Shown in pieces: positions 24,703-34,739 of a stretch of 64,000 nucleotides of DNA (position 1 is the stretch's first letter; every line of letters starts with the position of its first letter). This stretch comes from Nocardioides luteus. GTDB taxonomy: Bacteria > Actinomycetota > Actinomycetes > Propionibacteriales > Nocardioidaceae. Below the pieces are notes generated by a model. The model had not been told where the DNA came from. It made no database searches and was given only the letters and a program-made list of their open reading frames with translations. The stretch is taken from contig NZ_JZDQ02000022.1 in assembly GCF_000960475.2 (NCBI RefSeq), positions 42,905 through 106,904 of the forward strand, read 5' to 3'. Both the position numbers and the translations under genes were made by a program.

Positions 24703-25881
24703 ATGGCAACGACCGTCTACGACGTCACCACCTTCCCCGCGAGCGTCTCGCCGAACACCGACATCGGCCAGGTGATCAACGAGATCATGGCCGACATCCA
24801 CACCCGGCAGTCCGGGCAGACCAGTCGGCCCGGAGCCGTCATCTACATCCCGCCCGGCCACTACACCCTCGCGACGACGGCGGTGATCGACCGCAGCTTC
24901 ATCACCATCAAGGGCTCGGGGCACGGCTTCCTCTCCGAGGCCATCCGCGACGACGTGGACCACTCCGCCTGGACCGAGACCCTCCCCGGCTCCAGCCATG
25001 TCCAGATCGCCAACGCGAACCAGGTCGGTTTCCTCGTCGACAAGAGCGGTCTGCCCGGCGCCAACGGGCGGCTCAACTCGGTCGTCTTCCAGGACTTCTG
25101 CATCGACGGGGTCAGCAGCTCCAAGCCCTACACCGGCACGAACGGCAACGGGAAGGTGGGGATCAAGGTCCAGTTCGACTCCGACGCGCTCCGCGTCGAG
25201 GGGATGGGCTTCGTCTACCTGCAGGAGGCGGTGACGATCAGGAACGCCGACGCCTACAGCGTCACCAACAACTTCATCGGCGAGTGCGGCAACGGCATCC
25301 GGATGATCAGCGGATCGATCGTCGGCAAGATCACCAACAACTACATCGTGACGCCGTGGGGCGGACACTCGATCTTCATCGAGAACGTCGAGAACTGCCT
25401 GATCAGTGGCAACAGCCTGCTGTGGGGCGCCCGGATCCAGTTCAAGGGTGTCGACCGCGCCGTCATCACCGGCAACAAGCTGGTCAGCAACTTCTCCGGG
25501 ATGATCGTGCAGGAGACCACCTGTCACGAGCATCTGATCAGCGCCAACCACTTCCGCCGGATCTTCGGGGACGGTGGCCCGGCACCTCAGGACGACCTGT
25601 ACGGCATGATCCACCTCAACGGCAACGACAATGCCGTCTCGTCCAACCTCTTCTCCTTCAACGTCCCCGCCGGAAGCGTCGTCCCGTCCGGCGCGACGCC
25701 CACGGTCGTCCTCGTGAAGAGCGGTGCCCGCAACTTCCTCTCGAGCAACCAGCTGGCCTCCAACATCGCCGTGCGCCACGTCGTCGACGCGAGCGCGACG
25801 AGCACCAAGGTGCTGTGGTCGGGAACCAGCAGCCAGCTGCAGGACCTGGGCTCGGGCACCGCACTCGTCGCGACGCCCTGA
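24703..25881 (+). CDS. GH91 inulin fructotransferase (DFA-forming)
   Basis: 392-aa right-handed beta-helix enzyme of family GH91. It closely follows the known inulin fructotransferases in sequence: a YDVTT start, a DIGQVINEI block, RPGAVIYIPPGHY, GFLSEAIRD, the FQDFCIDGV block, LRVEGMGFVYL, and the late DDLYGMIHLNGND. These enzymes cleave inulin by intramolecular transfer, releasing difructose anhydride III or I; the sequence alone does not decide which. The adjacent GH172 gene, linked to DFA I, hints at DFA I. Unlike characterised secreted members it has no signal peptide of its own. ATG 24703 follows an ACAGGACACC site. Confidence 0.88.
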   Translation: MATTVYDVTTFPASVSPNTDIGQVINEIMADIHTRQSGQTSRPGAVIYIPPGHYTLATTAVIDRSFITIKGSGHGFLSEAIRDDVDHSAWTETLPGSSHVQIANANQVGFLVDKSGLPGANGRLNSVVFQDFCIDGVSSSKPYTGTNGNGKVGIKVQFDSDALRVEGMGFVYLQEAVTIRNADAYSVTNNFIGECGNGIRMISGSIVGKITNNYIVTPWGGHSIFIENVENCLISGNSLLWGARIQFKGVDRAVITGNKLVSNFSGMIVQETTCHEHLISANHFRRIFGDGGPAPQDDLYGMIHLNGNDNAVSSNLFSFNVPAGSVVPSGATPTVVLVKSGARNFLSSNQLASNIAVRHVVDASATSTKVLWSGTSSQLQDLGSGTALVATP

Positions 25882-25895
25882 GGTCGAAATGACGA

Positions 25896-25930
25896 GGAGT
25901 CCTGAGGTCACCAGGTGACCTCAGGACTCC
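25896..25930. terminator. Bidirectional terminator hairpin after GH91 and sufT
   Basis: A perfect 17-bp stem with a single-base loop (25896-25912 with 25914-25930), flanked by further partial pairing. It lies between the GH91 stop and the stop of the leftward sufT gene, so it probably ends transcription from both sides. There is no long T-run. Confidence 0.8.
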
Positions 25931-25947
25931 TTCGTCGGGACGAACCC

Positions 25948-26409
25948 TCAGACGTTGAACCCGAGCGCGCGCAGCATCTCGCGGCCGTCGGGGGTGATCT
26001 TGTCCGGGCCCCACGGCGGCATCCAGACCCAGTTGATGTGCACGTCGTTGACCATGCCCTCCAGCGCGGTGGCGGTCTGGTCCTGGATGACGTCGGTCAG
26101 CGGGCAGGCGGCCGAGGTCAGGGTCATGTCGATGACCACGTTGGAGTTGTCCTCGATGTGCAGGCCGTAGATCAGCCCGAGGTCGACGACGTTGATGCCG
26201 AGCTCCGGGTCGACGACGTCCTTCATCGCCTCCTCGACGTCCTCGATCTTCAGGCTCGCGCCCTCGACCGTGGACGTACGCATCCCCTGCCACTCCGGGG
26301 CCTCGTGACCGTGGCCATGGCCGTGACCCGAGTGGTCGTGACCGGCGTGGTCGTGACCCGTGTGGTCGTGACCCGTGTGGTCGTGTGTGCTGTGGTCGGT
26401 CTCAGTCAT
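25948..26409 (-). CDS. sufT: SufT-like DUF59/MIP18 protein with a histidine-rich N-terminus
   Basis: 153-aa protein whose C-terminal 105 residues form the DUF59 (MIP18/PaaD) domain: VVDPELGINVVDLGLIYG, then MTLTSAACPLTDVIQDQ with the conserved Cys, and WMPPWGPDKITPDGREMLRALG. SufT helps mature Fe-S proteins. The first 36 residues are exceptional: repeated HDHTGHDH/HGHGHGH units with about fifteen His, encoded by a roughly 15-bp DNA repeat at 26330-26395. They look like a metal-buffering tail of the kind seen in nickel or zinc chaperones. Last gene of the suf operon, overlapping sufU by 1 nt. Confidence 0.9.
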   Translation of the reverse strand: MTETDHSTHDHTGHDHTGHDHAGHDHSGHGHGHGHEAPEWQGMRTSTVEGASLKIEDVEEAMKDVVDPELGINVVDLGLIYGLHIEDNSNVVIDMTLTSAACPLTDVIQDQTATALEGMVNDVHINWVWMPPWGPDKITPDGREMLRALGFNV

Positions 26410-26861
26410 CAGTTCTCCTCAGCGAGGGTCTTCGCGGTGGCGTCTTTCCACGCCATCCACGAGAGCAGCGCGCACTTGATCCGGGCGGGGAACTTGGCGA
26501 CGCCGGCGAAGGCGATGCCGTCCTCCAGAATGTCCTCGTCGGGCTCGACCTGGCCCTTGCCCTGCATCAGCCGCAGGAACTCCTCGTGGATGGTCATCGC
26601 CTCATCCACGGTCTTGCCGACGACCAGGTCGTTGAGCACCGAGGCGGACGCCTGCGAGATGGAGCAGCCGAGGGCGTCGTAGGAGATGTCCTCGATCTTG
26701 CCGCCGTCGACGTGCACCCGCAGGGTGATCTCGTCGCCACAGGTCGGGTTGACGTGGTGAACCTCCGCCTCGAACGGGTCGCGGAGACCCTTTCCGTGCG
26801 GGTTCTTGTAGTGATCCAGGATGATCTCCTGGTACATCGCTTCGAGGTTGGCGGCAGTCAT
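26409..26861 (-). CDS. sufU: SufU zinc-dependent sulfurtransferase
   Basis: 150-aa SufU-type protein. The three conserved cysteines are in NPTCGDEI, DALGCSISQASAS and ARIKCALLSW, with the Asp zinc ligand in the CGDE block. In Gram-positive bacteria SufU accepts the persulfide from SufS through a zinc ligand swap and passes sulfur to the SufBCD scaffold. ATG 26861 overlaps the sufS stop by 1 nt, and its own stop overlaps sufT by 1 nt, so all three are tightly coupled. Confidence 0.93.
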   Translation of the reverse strand: MTAANLEAMYQEIILDHYKNPHGKGLRDPFEAEVHHVNPTCGDEITLRVHVDGGKIEDISYDALGCSISQASASVLNDLVVGKTVDEAMTIHEEFLRLMQGKGQVEPDEDILEDGIAFAGVAKFPARIKCALLSWMAWKDATAKTLAEEN

Positions 26862-28114
26862 CACTGGTCCAACTTGAAGAACGTGCGTACGTATTCCAAC
26901 CCCTCGACCAGCGCGTCGATCTCGGCGGGCGTGGTGTAGAGGTAGGACGACATCCGGTTGGAGGCCTGTACGCCGAACCGCTGGTGGGCCGGCTTGGCGC
27001 AGTGGTGCCCGGCGCGGATGGCGACGCCCTTGGAGTCGAGGACCTGCGCCACGTCGTGCGGGTGCACGCCGTCGAGCTCGAAGGCGATCGCACCGCCGCG
27101 CTTGGCCGCGTCGGCCGGGCCGAGCACGGTCACGCCAGGGACGGTCGCGAGACGCTCGAGCGCGTAGGTCGTGATCGCCTGCTCGTGGGCGTGGACGTTC
27201 TCCATGCCGACGTGCATGAGGTATTCCAGCGCCGCCCCGAGACCGACGGCCTCGGCGATCGGCGGGGTGCCGGCCTCGAACTTGTGCGGGATCGGAGCGT
27301 AGGTCGACCTCTCCATCGTCACGGTCGCGATCATCTCGCCACCACCGAGGAACGGCGGCAGCGCCTCGAGCGCGGCGCGACGGCCCCACAGGACGCCGAT
27401 ACCGGTCGGGCCGACGACCTTGTGGCCGGTGAAGACGAGGAAGTCGGGACGCTCCTCCTCGGCCATCGAGGCCAGGTCGATCGGCAGCACCGGGGCGGCC
27501 TGCGCGGCGTCGACGACGACCAGCGCGCCGACCTCGTGGGCCTTGCGGGCGATCTCGGCGATCGGGTTGATCGTGCCGAGCATGTTGGAGACCCAGGTCA
27601 GCGCGACGATCTTGGTCGCCGGCGTGATCAGCTCGTCGATGTTCGACAGGTCGAGCTGACCGTCGTCGGTGAGCCCGAACCACTTCAGCGTCGCACCCGC
27701 ACGCTGCGTGGCGAGCTGCCACGGAACGATGTTGGAGTGGTGCTCCATCTCGGTGGTCACGACCACGTCGCCGGCGGCCAGCGGCACGGTGTTGGCGACC
27801 AGGTTGAGACCCTCGGAGGCGTTCTTGGTGAAGATCACCTCGTCACGCTCGGGCGCGCCGAGGAAGCGCGCGACGATGTCGCGCGCCCCCTCGAACGCCT
27901 CGGTCGCCTCGGCACCCAGGTGATGCATCGCCCGGGCGATGTTGGCGTTGTGCCGCTCCAGGTGGTCGACCATCGTGTCGATCACGATCTGCGGCTTCTG
28001 CGAGGTGTTGGCGCTGTCGAGGTAGACCAGCGGGGTCTCGCCGCCGTCGAAGGTGCGCTCCAGGATCGGGAAGTCCTTGCGGACCAGATCCAGGTCGGGC
28101 AGCAGACCCTTCAT
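26861..28114 (-). CDS. sufS: Cysteine desulfurase SufS
   Basis: 417-aa class V PLP enzyme supplying sulfur for Fe-S cluster assembly. The PLP lysine is in FTGHKVVGPTG, the active-site Cys in AIRAGHHCAKPAHQRFG, and the conserved His in TEMEHHSNIVPW. The N-terminus LVRKDFPILER and LVYLDSANTSQKP are standard. It is full length. It lies 1 nt after sufC and is coupled to sufU. Confidence 0.95.
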   Translation of the reverse strand: MKGLLPDLDLVRKDFPILERTFDGGETPLVYLDSANTSQKPQIVIDTMVDHLERHNANIARAMHHLGAEATEAFEGARDIVARFLGAPERDEVIFTKNASEGLNLVANTVPLAAGDVVVTTEMEHHSNIVPWQLATQRAGATLKWFGLTDDGQLDLSNIDELITPATKIVALTWVSNMLGTINPIAEIARKAHEVGALVVVDAAQAAPVLPIDLASMAEEERPDFLVFTGHKVVGPTGIGVLWGRRAALEALPPFLGGGEMIATVTMERSTYAPIPHKFEAGTPPIAEAVGLGAALEYLMHVGMENVHAHEQAITTYALERLATVPGVTVLGPADAAKRGGAIAFELDGVHPHDVAQVLDSKGVAIRAGHHCAKPAHQRFGVQASNRMSSYLYTTPAEIDALVEGLEYVRTFFKLDQ

Positions 28115-28115
28115 G

Positions 28116-28874
28116 TCAGACTCCTGCCGTGACGTACTTCTCGTAGCCGTTGGCCTCCAGCTCCTCGGCGAGCTCGGGGCCGCCCGACTCCGCGATCCGG
28201 CCGGCGACGAAGACGTGCACCTGGTCGGGCTTCACGTAGCGCAGGATGCGCGTGTAGTGGGTGATCAGCAGGACCGACTTGGCCTCACGGGCGCGGAAGT
28301 CGTTGATGCCCTCGGAGACCACCTTGAGCGCGTCGATGTCGAGGCCGGAGTCGATCTCGTCGAGCAGCGCGAAGGCCGGGTCGAGGATGTCGAGCTGGGC
28401 GATCTCGTGACGCTTCTTCTCACCGCCGGAGAAGCCCTCGTTCACGCTCCGCTGCGAGAAGGACGGGTCCAGGTGCATCTTGTTCATCGCACCGTTGACG
28501 TCCTTGACCCACGTACGCAGCTTGGGGGCCTCGCCGTCCAGCGCCGTCTTCGCGGTGCGCAGGAAGTTGGCCACGCTCACGCCGGGGACCTCGACGGGGT
28601 ACTGCATCGCGAGGAAGAGACCCGCCTTGGCGCGCTCGTCGACCGACATCTCCAGGACGTTCTCACCGTCGAGGGTGACGGTGCCGCCGGTGATGGTGTA
28701 CTTCGGGTGGCCGGCGATCGAGTAGGCAAGGGTCGACTTGCCCGAGCCGTTGGGGCCCATGATCGCGTGGGTCTCGCCCGAGTTGATGGTCAGCGTGACG
28801 CCCTTGAGGATCTCCTTGGGACCGTCCTCGGTCTCGACAGAGACCTGCAGGTCCTTGATCTCCAGCGTGCTCAT
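28116..28874 (-). CDS. sufC: Fe-S assembly ATPase SufC
   Basis: 252-aa ABC-type ATPase of the SufBCD scaffold. Walker A is IMGPNGSGKST, the signature FSGGEKKR, and Walker B ALLDEIDSGLDID, followed by the H-loop LITHYTRIL. The GFSGGEKKRHEIAQ form is diagnostic for SufC. It drives conformational change of SufB-SufD in the cytoplasm. Its ATG overlaps the sufD stop by 4 nt. Confidence 0.95.
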   Translation of the reverse strand: MSTLEIKDLQVSVETEDGPKEILKGVTLTINSGETHAIMGPNGSGKSTLAYSIAGHPKYTITGGTVTLDGENVLEMSVDERAKAGLFLAMQYPVEVPGVSVANFLRTAKTALDGEAPKLRTWVKDVNGAMNKMHLDPSFSQRSVNEGFSGGEKKRHEIAQLDILDPAFALLDEIDSGLDIDALKVVSEGINDFRAREAKSVLLITHYTRILRYVKPDQVHVFVAGRIAESGGPELAEELEANGYEKYVTAGV

Positions 28875-30051
28875 GCGTTGTCCTTCGTGATAAGCGTGTT
28901 GATGTTCTTGGCGAGCTCGGCCTCGACCGTGCCGGTCAGCTTCTCCTCGAGCTCGGGGACGCCGATCTGGCGGATCAGGTCGTTGAAGAAGCCGTGCACG
29001 ACCAGGCGCTTGGCCTCGGTCTCGGAGATGCCGCGGCTCTGCAGGTAGAAGAGCTGCTCGTCGTCGAAGCGGCCGATCGCCGACGCGTGACCCGCGCCCT
29101 CGATCTCGCCGGTCTCGATCTCCAGGTTGGGCACGGAGTCGGCCCAGGCACCGTCGGTGAGGATGAGGTTGCGGTTCTCCTCATACGTCTCGATGCCCTC
29201 GGCCTCCTTGCGGATCAGCACGTTGCCGATCCAGACCGCGTGGGCCTTCTCGCCCTGCAGTGCGCCCTTGTAGACCACGTGGGACTTGGTCTTCGGGGCG
29301 GTGTGGTCGACGAAGAGGCGGTGCTCGATGTGCTGGCCCTCGTCGGCGAAGTAGAGGCCGAGCGACTCCACGGAGCCGCCGGGGCCGGCGTACTCCGCCG
29401 AGAAGTCGTGGCGCACGACGTCGCCGCCGAAGCTCACCGAGACGTGCTTGAGGTTGGCGTCGCGGCCGACCTTGGCGTGCTGGGTGGAGAGGTGGACGGC
29501 GTCGTCGGCCCAGTCCTGGACCGAGACCACGGTGAGGTCGGCGCCGTCCTCGACGACGATCTCGATGTTGTCGGCGACGACGGCGGAGCCCTCGAAGACC
29601 AGCACGACGGTCGCCTTGGCGAACTTCTCCGCGACGATCACCGCGTGACCGGCACCGGCCGTCTCCGAGCCGGTGCCGTGGTGGCGGATCACGGTCGCGC
29701 CCTCGATCACGGTGTCGGTCGGGATCCGCACGACGGTCGCGCCGGTGCTGGCCGCCCAGGCCCGCGCCGAGACGCGGTCGGTCGGGACCAGACCCGAGGA
29801 GCCGCGTACGGCATCGTCGGCCGCCACGGTCTCGACGGTCACGCCCGCGGCCGCCTCGACCTCCACCTTGGTCGCACCGTCGGCGAAGGGCGCCGAGTCG
29901 TGAATGCCCTTGAGGCGCTTGAGCGGGGTGAACCGCCAGATCTCCTCGCGACCCTTCGGCACCTCGTGCGCCTCGACGTCGAAAGAGCCTTCGGGGTGGA
30001 GGTGGGACTCGACCTTGTCGAGCTCCAGGGCCTCCTGCACAGCTGCGGTCA

Positions 30052-30052
<1 letters not shown>
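28871..30052 (-). CDS. sufD: Fe-S scaffold subunit SufD
   Basis: 393-aa SufD, beta-helix partner of SufB. The conserved C-terminal part includes LGLYFADEGQHIEHRLFVDHTAP, KGALQGEKAHAVWIGNVLI, ENRNLILTDGAWADSVPNLEI and SRGISETEAKRLVVHGFF. The N-terminal part is variable as usual. ATG 30052 (MTAAVQEALEL) overlaps the sufB stop by 1 nt; the open frame upstream is a shadow of sufB. No ferredoxin-like gene lies between sufD and sufC, unlike in some actinobacteria. Confidence 0.93.
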
Positions 30053-31466
<1,414 letters not shown>

Positions 31467-31470
<4 letters not shown>

Positions 31471-32201
31471 GTCGTGACCTGCTCCTTCTTCTTCGAAACT
31501 TCGCCGGACCCGGAGGACCCGGGAGGGATGTGCGTCGTGCAGACTCCGTCGCCGTGGGCGATGGTGGCCAAGCGTTGTACGTGGGTGCCGAGCAGCTTGG
31601 CGATCGCCTCTGTCTCCGCCTCGCAGAGCTCGGGGAACTCCTGGGCGACATGGGCGACCGGGCAGTGCTGCTGGCACAGCTGCTCACCCGCGTCATGACC
31701 GTTGATCAGCGGCAGCTCCCTGACGGAGGCCGCATAGCCGTTGGCCGTGAACACGTTCGCAAGCACCTGCGCGGGGCTGAGGTCCGTCTCGCCACCTGCG
31801 GCGATCCGGTCCAGTCCCTCCTTGATGAACGCCGCGCGACGCTCCGCGAATTCCCGCACGCCGTCCTCGCCGGCCACCTCGGAGAGGAACCGGAGCGCCT
31901 CGACCGCCAGGTCGTCGTACTTCTTCTCGAAGCCGTCGCGACCCTGGTCGGTGAGCGCGAAGAGCTTGGCCGGACGGCCTCGCCCACGCGTGGACGCGGT
32001 GCGCGGCTCACGCTGCTCCACCGCCTCCTCCTCGGCCAGGGCGTCCAGGTGGCGCCTGACCGCGGCCGGGGTGAGGTCGAGCCTCTTGGCCAGCGTCGCA
32101 GCCGTCTGCGGACCGTCGACGAGCAGCGAGCGAGCCACCCGCTGACGGGTGCTCTCCTCGCTGGTCTCTGCAGGCTGCAGAGTGGTCTCGTCGAATTTCA
32201 C
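31467..32201 (-). CDS. sufR: Fe-S responsive repressor SufR
   Basis: 244-aa DeoR/ArsR-like regulator, first gene of the suf operon. The winged helix is [37 protein letters not shown] with the wing near [16 protein letters not shown]. Cluster-binding cysteines lie in [19 protein letters not shown] (C-x3-C and a third Cys 13 later), with a further GDGVCTTH. SufR represses suf when it holds a cluster. The 116-bp space upstream (32202-32317) should hold the operon promoter and operator; I could not define the site. Confidence 0.9.
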
Positions 32202-32317
32202 AACACCATTGTGACGTTATTCCCCAACGCGATTCAACGAAGGCAACCCTTACTTGCCCGCGGGGCCGCGAGAACGTGTCGTAGGTCACCGCCGCGTCCC
32301 GCCCGGCGGATCGCCGC

Positions 32318-32698
32318 TCAGCCCGTCGGCATCCCGTCGAGCGTCGGGGAGGCGAGGGCGGCGACGCCGACGTAGACGGTGTCGGGCGGCAGCCAGCGGG
32401 TGCCGCGGTCGGAGCGGAGGACCGCGCGACCGCGCTCGAGGTCGAAGATGCCGACCCGGGTGCGGCCACCGGAGCGCACGACCGCCACCTCGCCGCGCCT
32501 GGGCCGGCGGGGGTTGATCACCAGGTCGGACCCGGGCGGGAGGCCGCGGGAGGTGAGATGGGCGCCGACGAGACGGTGGACCTGCATCGCGTCTTCCGGC
32601 GCAGGCGCAGGGCGTCTCGCGGGCGCCGACACCGCACCGAGGGCCACGTCGAACGGCAGCGGTACGTCACGCCGGGACGCGCCGCCAGTCGATCTCAT
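32318..32698 (-). CDS. Small S24/S26-peptidase-fold-like protein
   Basis: 126-aa protein. The core MQVHRLVGAHLTSRGLPPGSDLVINPRRPRRGEVAVVRSGGRTRVGIF has the pattern of an S24/S26 (LexA or signal peptidase type) beta-fold: a turn with Gly-Pro-Gly, then a 'GEVAVVR' strand. I do not see the usual catalytic Ser-Met pair, so it may be inactive. No membrane segment is visible. It diverges from the methyltransferase gene and is upstream of, and co-oriented with, sufR by 116 bp. Function unknown. Confidence 0.5.
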   Translation of the reverse strand: MRSTGGASRRDVPLPFDVALGAVSAPARRPAPAPEDAMQVHRLVGAHLTSRGLPPGSDLVINPRRPRRGEVAVVRSGGRTRVGIFDLERGRAVLRSDRGTRWLPPDTVYVGVAALASPTLDGMPTG

Positions 32699-32767
32699 GT
32701 TCGAAAGCGTACCGGTCGGCGACGGTACATGGAACCGTCCGGCCGCCGGTCGGAGAGACTATGGCCC

Positions 32768-33373
32768 ATGACCGTCAACGACCCCACCGACTGGGAGAGC
32801 GCCTACGTCCGTGGCACGACCGGCTGGGACCTCGGCGCTCCCCTGGCCTACATCGAGGAGGACGTGGCACTCTTCGGCGAGCCCGGCACCGCCTTCGCGC
32901 CGGGCGCCGGCCGCGGGCACGATGCGGCGGGACTGGCTGCTGCCGGGTGGCGTACGACGGTCGTCGACATCTCGCCCACGGCGGCCGCGCACGCAGCCGA
33001 GCACTACCCGGACCTCACCTACGTGGTCGGCGACGCCCTCGACGTCGACGTCGTCCTGGAGGCGACCGGCGGGCCGGTCGACCTGATGTGGGACCACACC
33101 TTCTTCTGCGCGCTGCCGCCCGCCTGGCGCGGCCGCGTCGGCGACCTGGCGCGCGCGGTCGTACGCCCCGGTGGCCGGGTCGCGTCGGGGATCTTCCCCG
33201 TCGACCGTCCGCGCGAGGAGGCAGGCCCACCGTGGACGTACGTCCCCGAGGACATGACCCGCGCCCTCGGCCCCGACTTCGCCCTGGTCCATCTCTCCGA
33301 GCCGCGCCGGCTGAACCCGCGGCTGCCCTGGAGCCACCGGCTGGGGATCTGGCAGCGCTCCTCAGGGTTGTGA
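32768..33373 (+). CDS. TPMT-like SAM-dependent methyltransferase
   Basis: 201-aa class I methyltransferase of the thiopurine/thiol S-methyltransferase type. It starts with DWESAYVRGTTGWDLGAPLAYIEE, close to the TPMT 'W-x-x-x-x-x-x-G-x-T-x-W-D' pattern. The SAM loop is APGAGRGHDAAGLAAAGW and a conserved block is MWDHTFFCALPPAWRGR. It probably methylates a small sulfur, selenium or halide substrate. Its last codons lie within a 48-bp perfect palindrome. Confidence 0.85.
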   Translation: MTVNDPTDWESAYVRGTTGWDLGAPLAYIEEDVALFGEPGTAFAPGAGRGHDAAGLAAAGWRTTVVDISPTAAAHAAEHYPDLTYVVGDALDVDVVLEATGGPVDLMWDHTFFCALPPAWRGRVGDLARAVVRPGGRVASGIFPVDRPREEAGPPWTYVPEDMTRALGPDFALVHLSEPRRLNPRLPWSHRLGIWQRSSGL

Positions 33374-33413
33374 AGCCGAGGGTGGCCTATAGGCCACCCT
33401 CGGCTTCACAACC
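33366..33413. terminator. 48-bp perfect palindrome shared by two convergent genes
   Basis: Positions 33366-33389 are the exact reverse complement of 33390-33413, with no central loop. It covers the methyltransferase stop codon (33371-33373) and ends directly before the stop of the leftward PPOX gene at 33414. Bidirectional termination is the likely role. A perfect inverted repeat this long is also prone to cruciform formation and deletion. Confidence 0.85.
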
Positions 33414-33884
33414 TCAGGCCAGGCGCGCGGGGAAGCCGCCGGTGGCGACCGGGCCCCAGCGCTTCGGGGTGATCCGGAGGAGGGACTTGCCCTGGTCGAC
33501 CATGGCCTGGCGGTACTCGTCCCAGTCGGAGTGCTCACCGGAGATGTTGCGGAAGTAGGTGACGAAGGCATCCAGAGCCTCGGACCCCGCGGTCGCGTCG
33601 AGCACCTCGGCCTCGCCGTCGACCTGGACCCAGGCGCCGTTCCACTCGTCCGACAGGACCATGACGCTGACCTGCGGACGCTTTCGGGCGTTGCGGGTCT
33701 TGGCCCGCTCGGGATAGGTCGCGATCACGATCCGCCCGTCGTCGTCGACGCCGCCGGTGACCGGCGAGAGCTGTGGGGACCCGTCGGCTCGGCTGGTCAC
33801 CAGGATCATCTGGTGGCGGGGACGTACGAACTCCAGGAGCCCCTCGAGATCAACGGTCGTGTTCGTCGCGATCGTGCGTGCCAT
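33414..33884 (-). CDS. PPOX-class F420/FMN-dependent protein
   Basis: 156-aa split-barrel flavin/deazaflavin-binding protein of the PPOX class. Visible blocks are RHQMILVTSRADGSPQLSPV, RIVIATYPERAKTRNARKRPQVSVMVL and GEAEVLD. Actinobacterial members of this type generally use F420. They reduce small molecules such as biliverdin or quinones; the substrate here is unknown. I chose ATG 33884, with a GTG at 33890 as the alternative. It overlaps the end of the VOC gene by 35 nt. Confidence 0.82.
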   Translation of the reverse strand: MARTIATNTTVDLEGLLEFVRPRHQMILVTSRADGSPQLSPVTGGVDDDGRIVIATYPERAKTRNARKRPQVSVMVLSDEWNGAWVQVDGEAEVLDATAGSEALDAFVTYFRNISGEHSDWDEYRQAMVDQGKSLLRITPKRWGPVATGGFPARLA

Positions 33885-34491
33885 GGTCACCAGCCTGCCA
33901 GGTGAACCCGTCCGGGTCGGTGAAGGCCTCGCTGCCGCCACCCAGGACGATCCCGTACGCAGCGCCCGGGTCGAGCGCGACGCCGGTCTCCTTCTCCAGC
34001 GCGTGCCGGGGGTAGATCGCGAGCTGGACGGCTCCGGGGGCGGCCTCGAACTCGGCGTACTTGCCGCCGAAGCTCCGCTTCACGCCCAGCCCGCGCTCGG
34101 CGTAGAACCGCTTGCTCGCCTTGACGTCGGCGACGCCGAGGAGCAGGACGATGTCGTCGATCTCGCGGGTGGCCGGGCCGCGGTCCTTCTTCGCCGAGGT
34201 CGCGATCTTCCAGACCGAGCCGTCGGGGGCCTGGACGATGCCGCCGTAGCCCCAGAAGGACTTCTCCACCGGCTTGAGCGAGGTGGCGCCGGCGGCGAGC
34301 GCCGAGTCGACCAGGCTGTCGACCGTCGAGGGCTGGCCGACGACCAGCGAGATCGTGAACGGCCGGCCGGTGCCGGTTCCCGGGCCTTGGCGTACGGAGA
34401 TCTGCTCGGTCAGCCCGAAGGCCTTCTCGTAGAACGCCCGGGCGTCCGTGGGGTCGGTGGCGTCGAGGGTGATGGTCTCAAGAGTGAACAT
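33850..34491 (-). CDS. Two-domain glyoxalase/VOC family protein
   Basis: 213-aa protein with two vicinal-oxygen-chelate modules (about residues 1-105 and 106-205). Each has the beta-alpha-beta-beta-beta pattern: TLDATDPTDARAFYEKAFGL and LLLGVADVKASKRFYAERGLGV. Metal-ligand positions are not all conserved, so catalysis is uncertain. Such proteins range from dioxygenases to drug-binding proteins. It is translated just before the PPOX gene, overlapping it. The 247 bp upstream (34492-34738) is a divergent spacer containing the promoter at 34703. Confidence 0.75.
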   Translation of the reverse strand: MFTLETITLDATDPTDARAFYEKAFGLTEQISVRQGPGTGTGRPFTISLVVGQPSTVDSLVDSALAAGATSLKPVEKSFWGYGGIVQAPDGSVWKIATSAKKDRGPATREIDDIVLLLGVADVKASKRFYAERGLGVKRSFGGKYAEFEAAPGAVQLAIYPRHALEKETGVALDPGAAYGIVLGGGSEAFTDPDGFTWQAGDHGTHDRDEHDR

Positions 34492-34702
34492 GTCTCGACC
34501 CTAGGAATCCGGGGGCCTGGGGGGCTTCTCGATTCCTGACCGCCTTGTCTGTTGATCTCCTGAGCAGAAATTGTTTCTGAGACACCGCGTCATGGCCCCG
34601 GGGGCATCGCGTCTCATCCCCGCGTTGGCCGTCCTTCGGTGGGAGTTGGGCGGCCAACGTCCTGATAGACGGCTAAGAATCACCAGGATCAGACCTACGC
34701 GA

Positions 34703-34739
34703 TTGGGCCCCTGGCGTGCGCCTTCTTAGACTGCCGCCG
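34703..34739 (+). promoter_or_regulatory. Promoter of the ABC/ctaA operon, leaderless start
   Basis: TTGGGC at 34703-34708 and TAGACT at 34727-34732 are spaced 18 bp apart. The predicted transcript start coincides with the GTG start codon at 34739, and no ribosome site precedes it, so the message is probably leaderless. Confidence 0.6.

Noticed and set aside
24600..24703. A simple sequencing frameshift joining the Tat leader to GH91
   Set aside because: The alternative frame through the gap is Arg-rich and unlike any GH91 N-terminus, and a normal start with ribosome site precedes GH91. Independent reads would still settle it.
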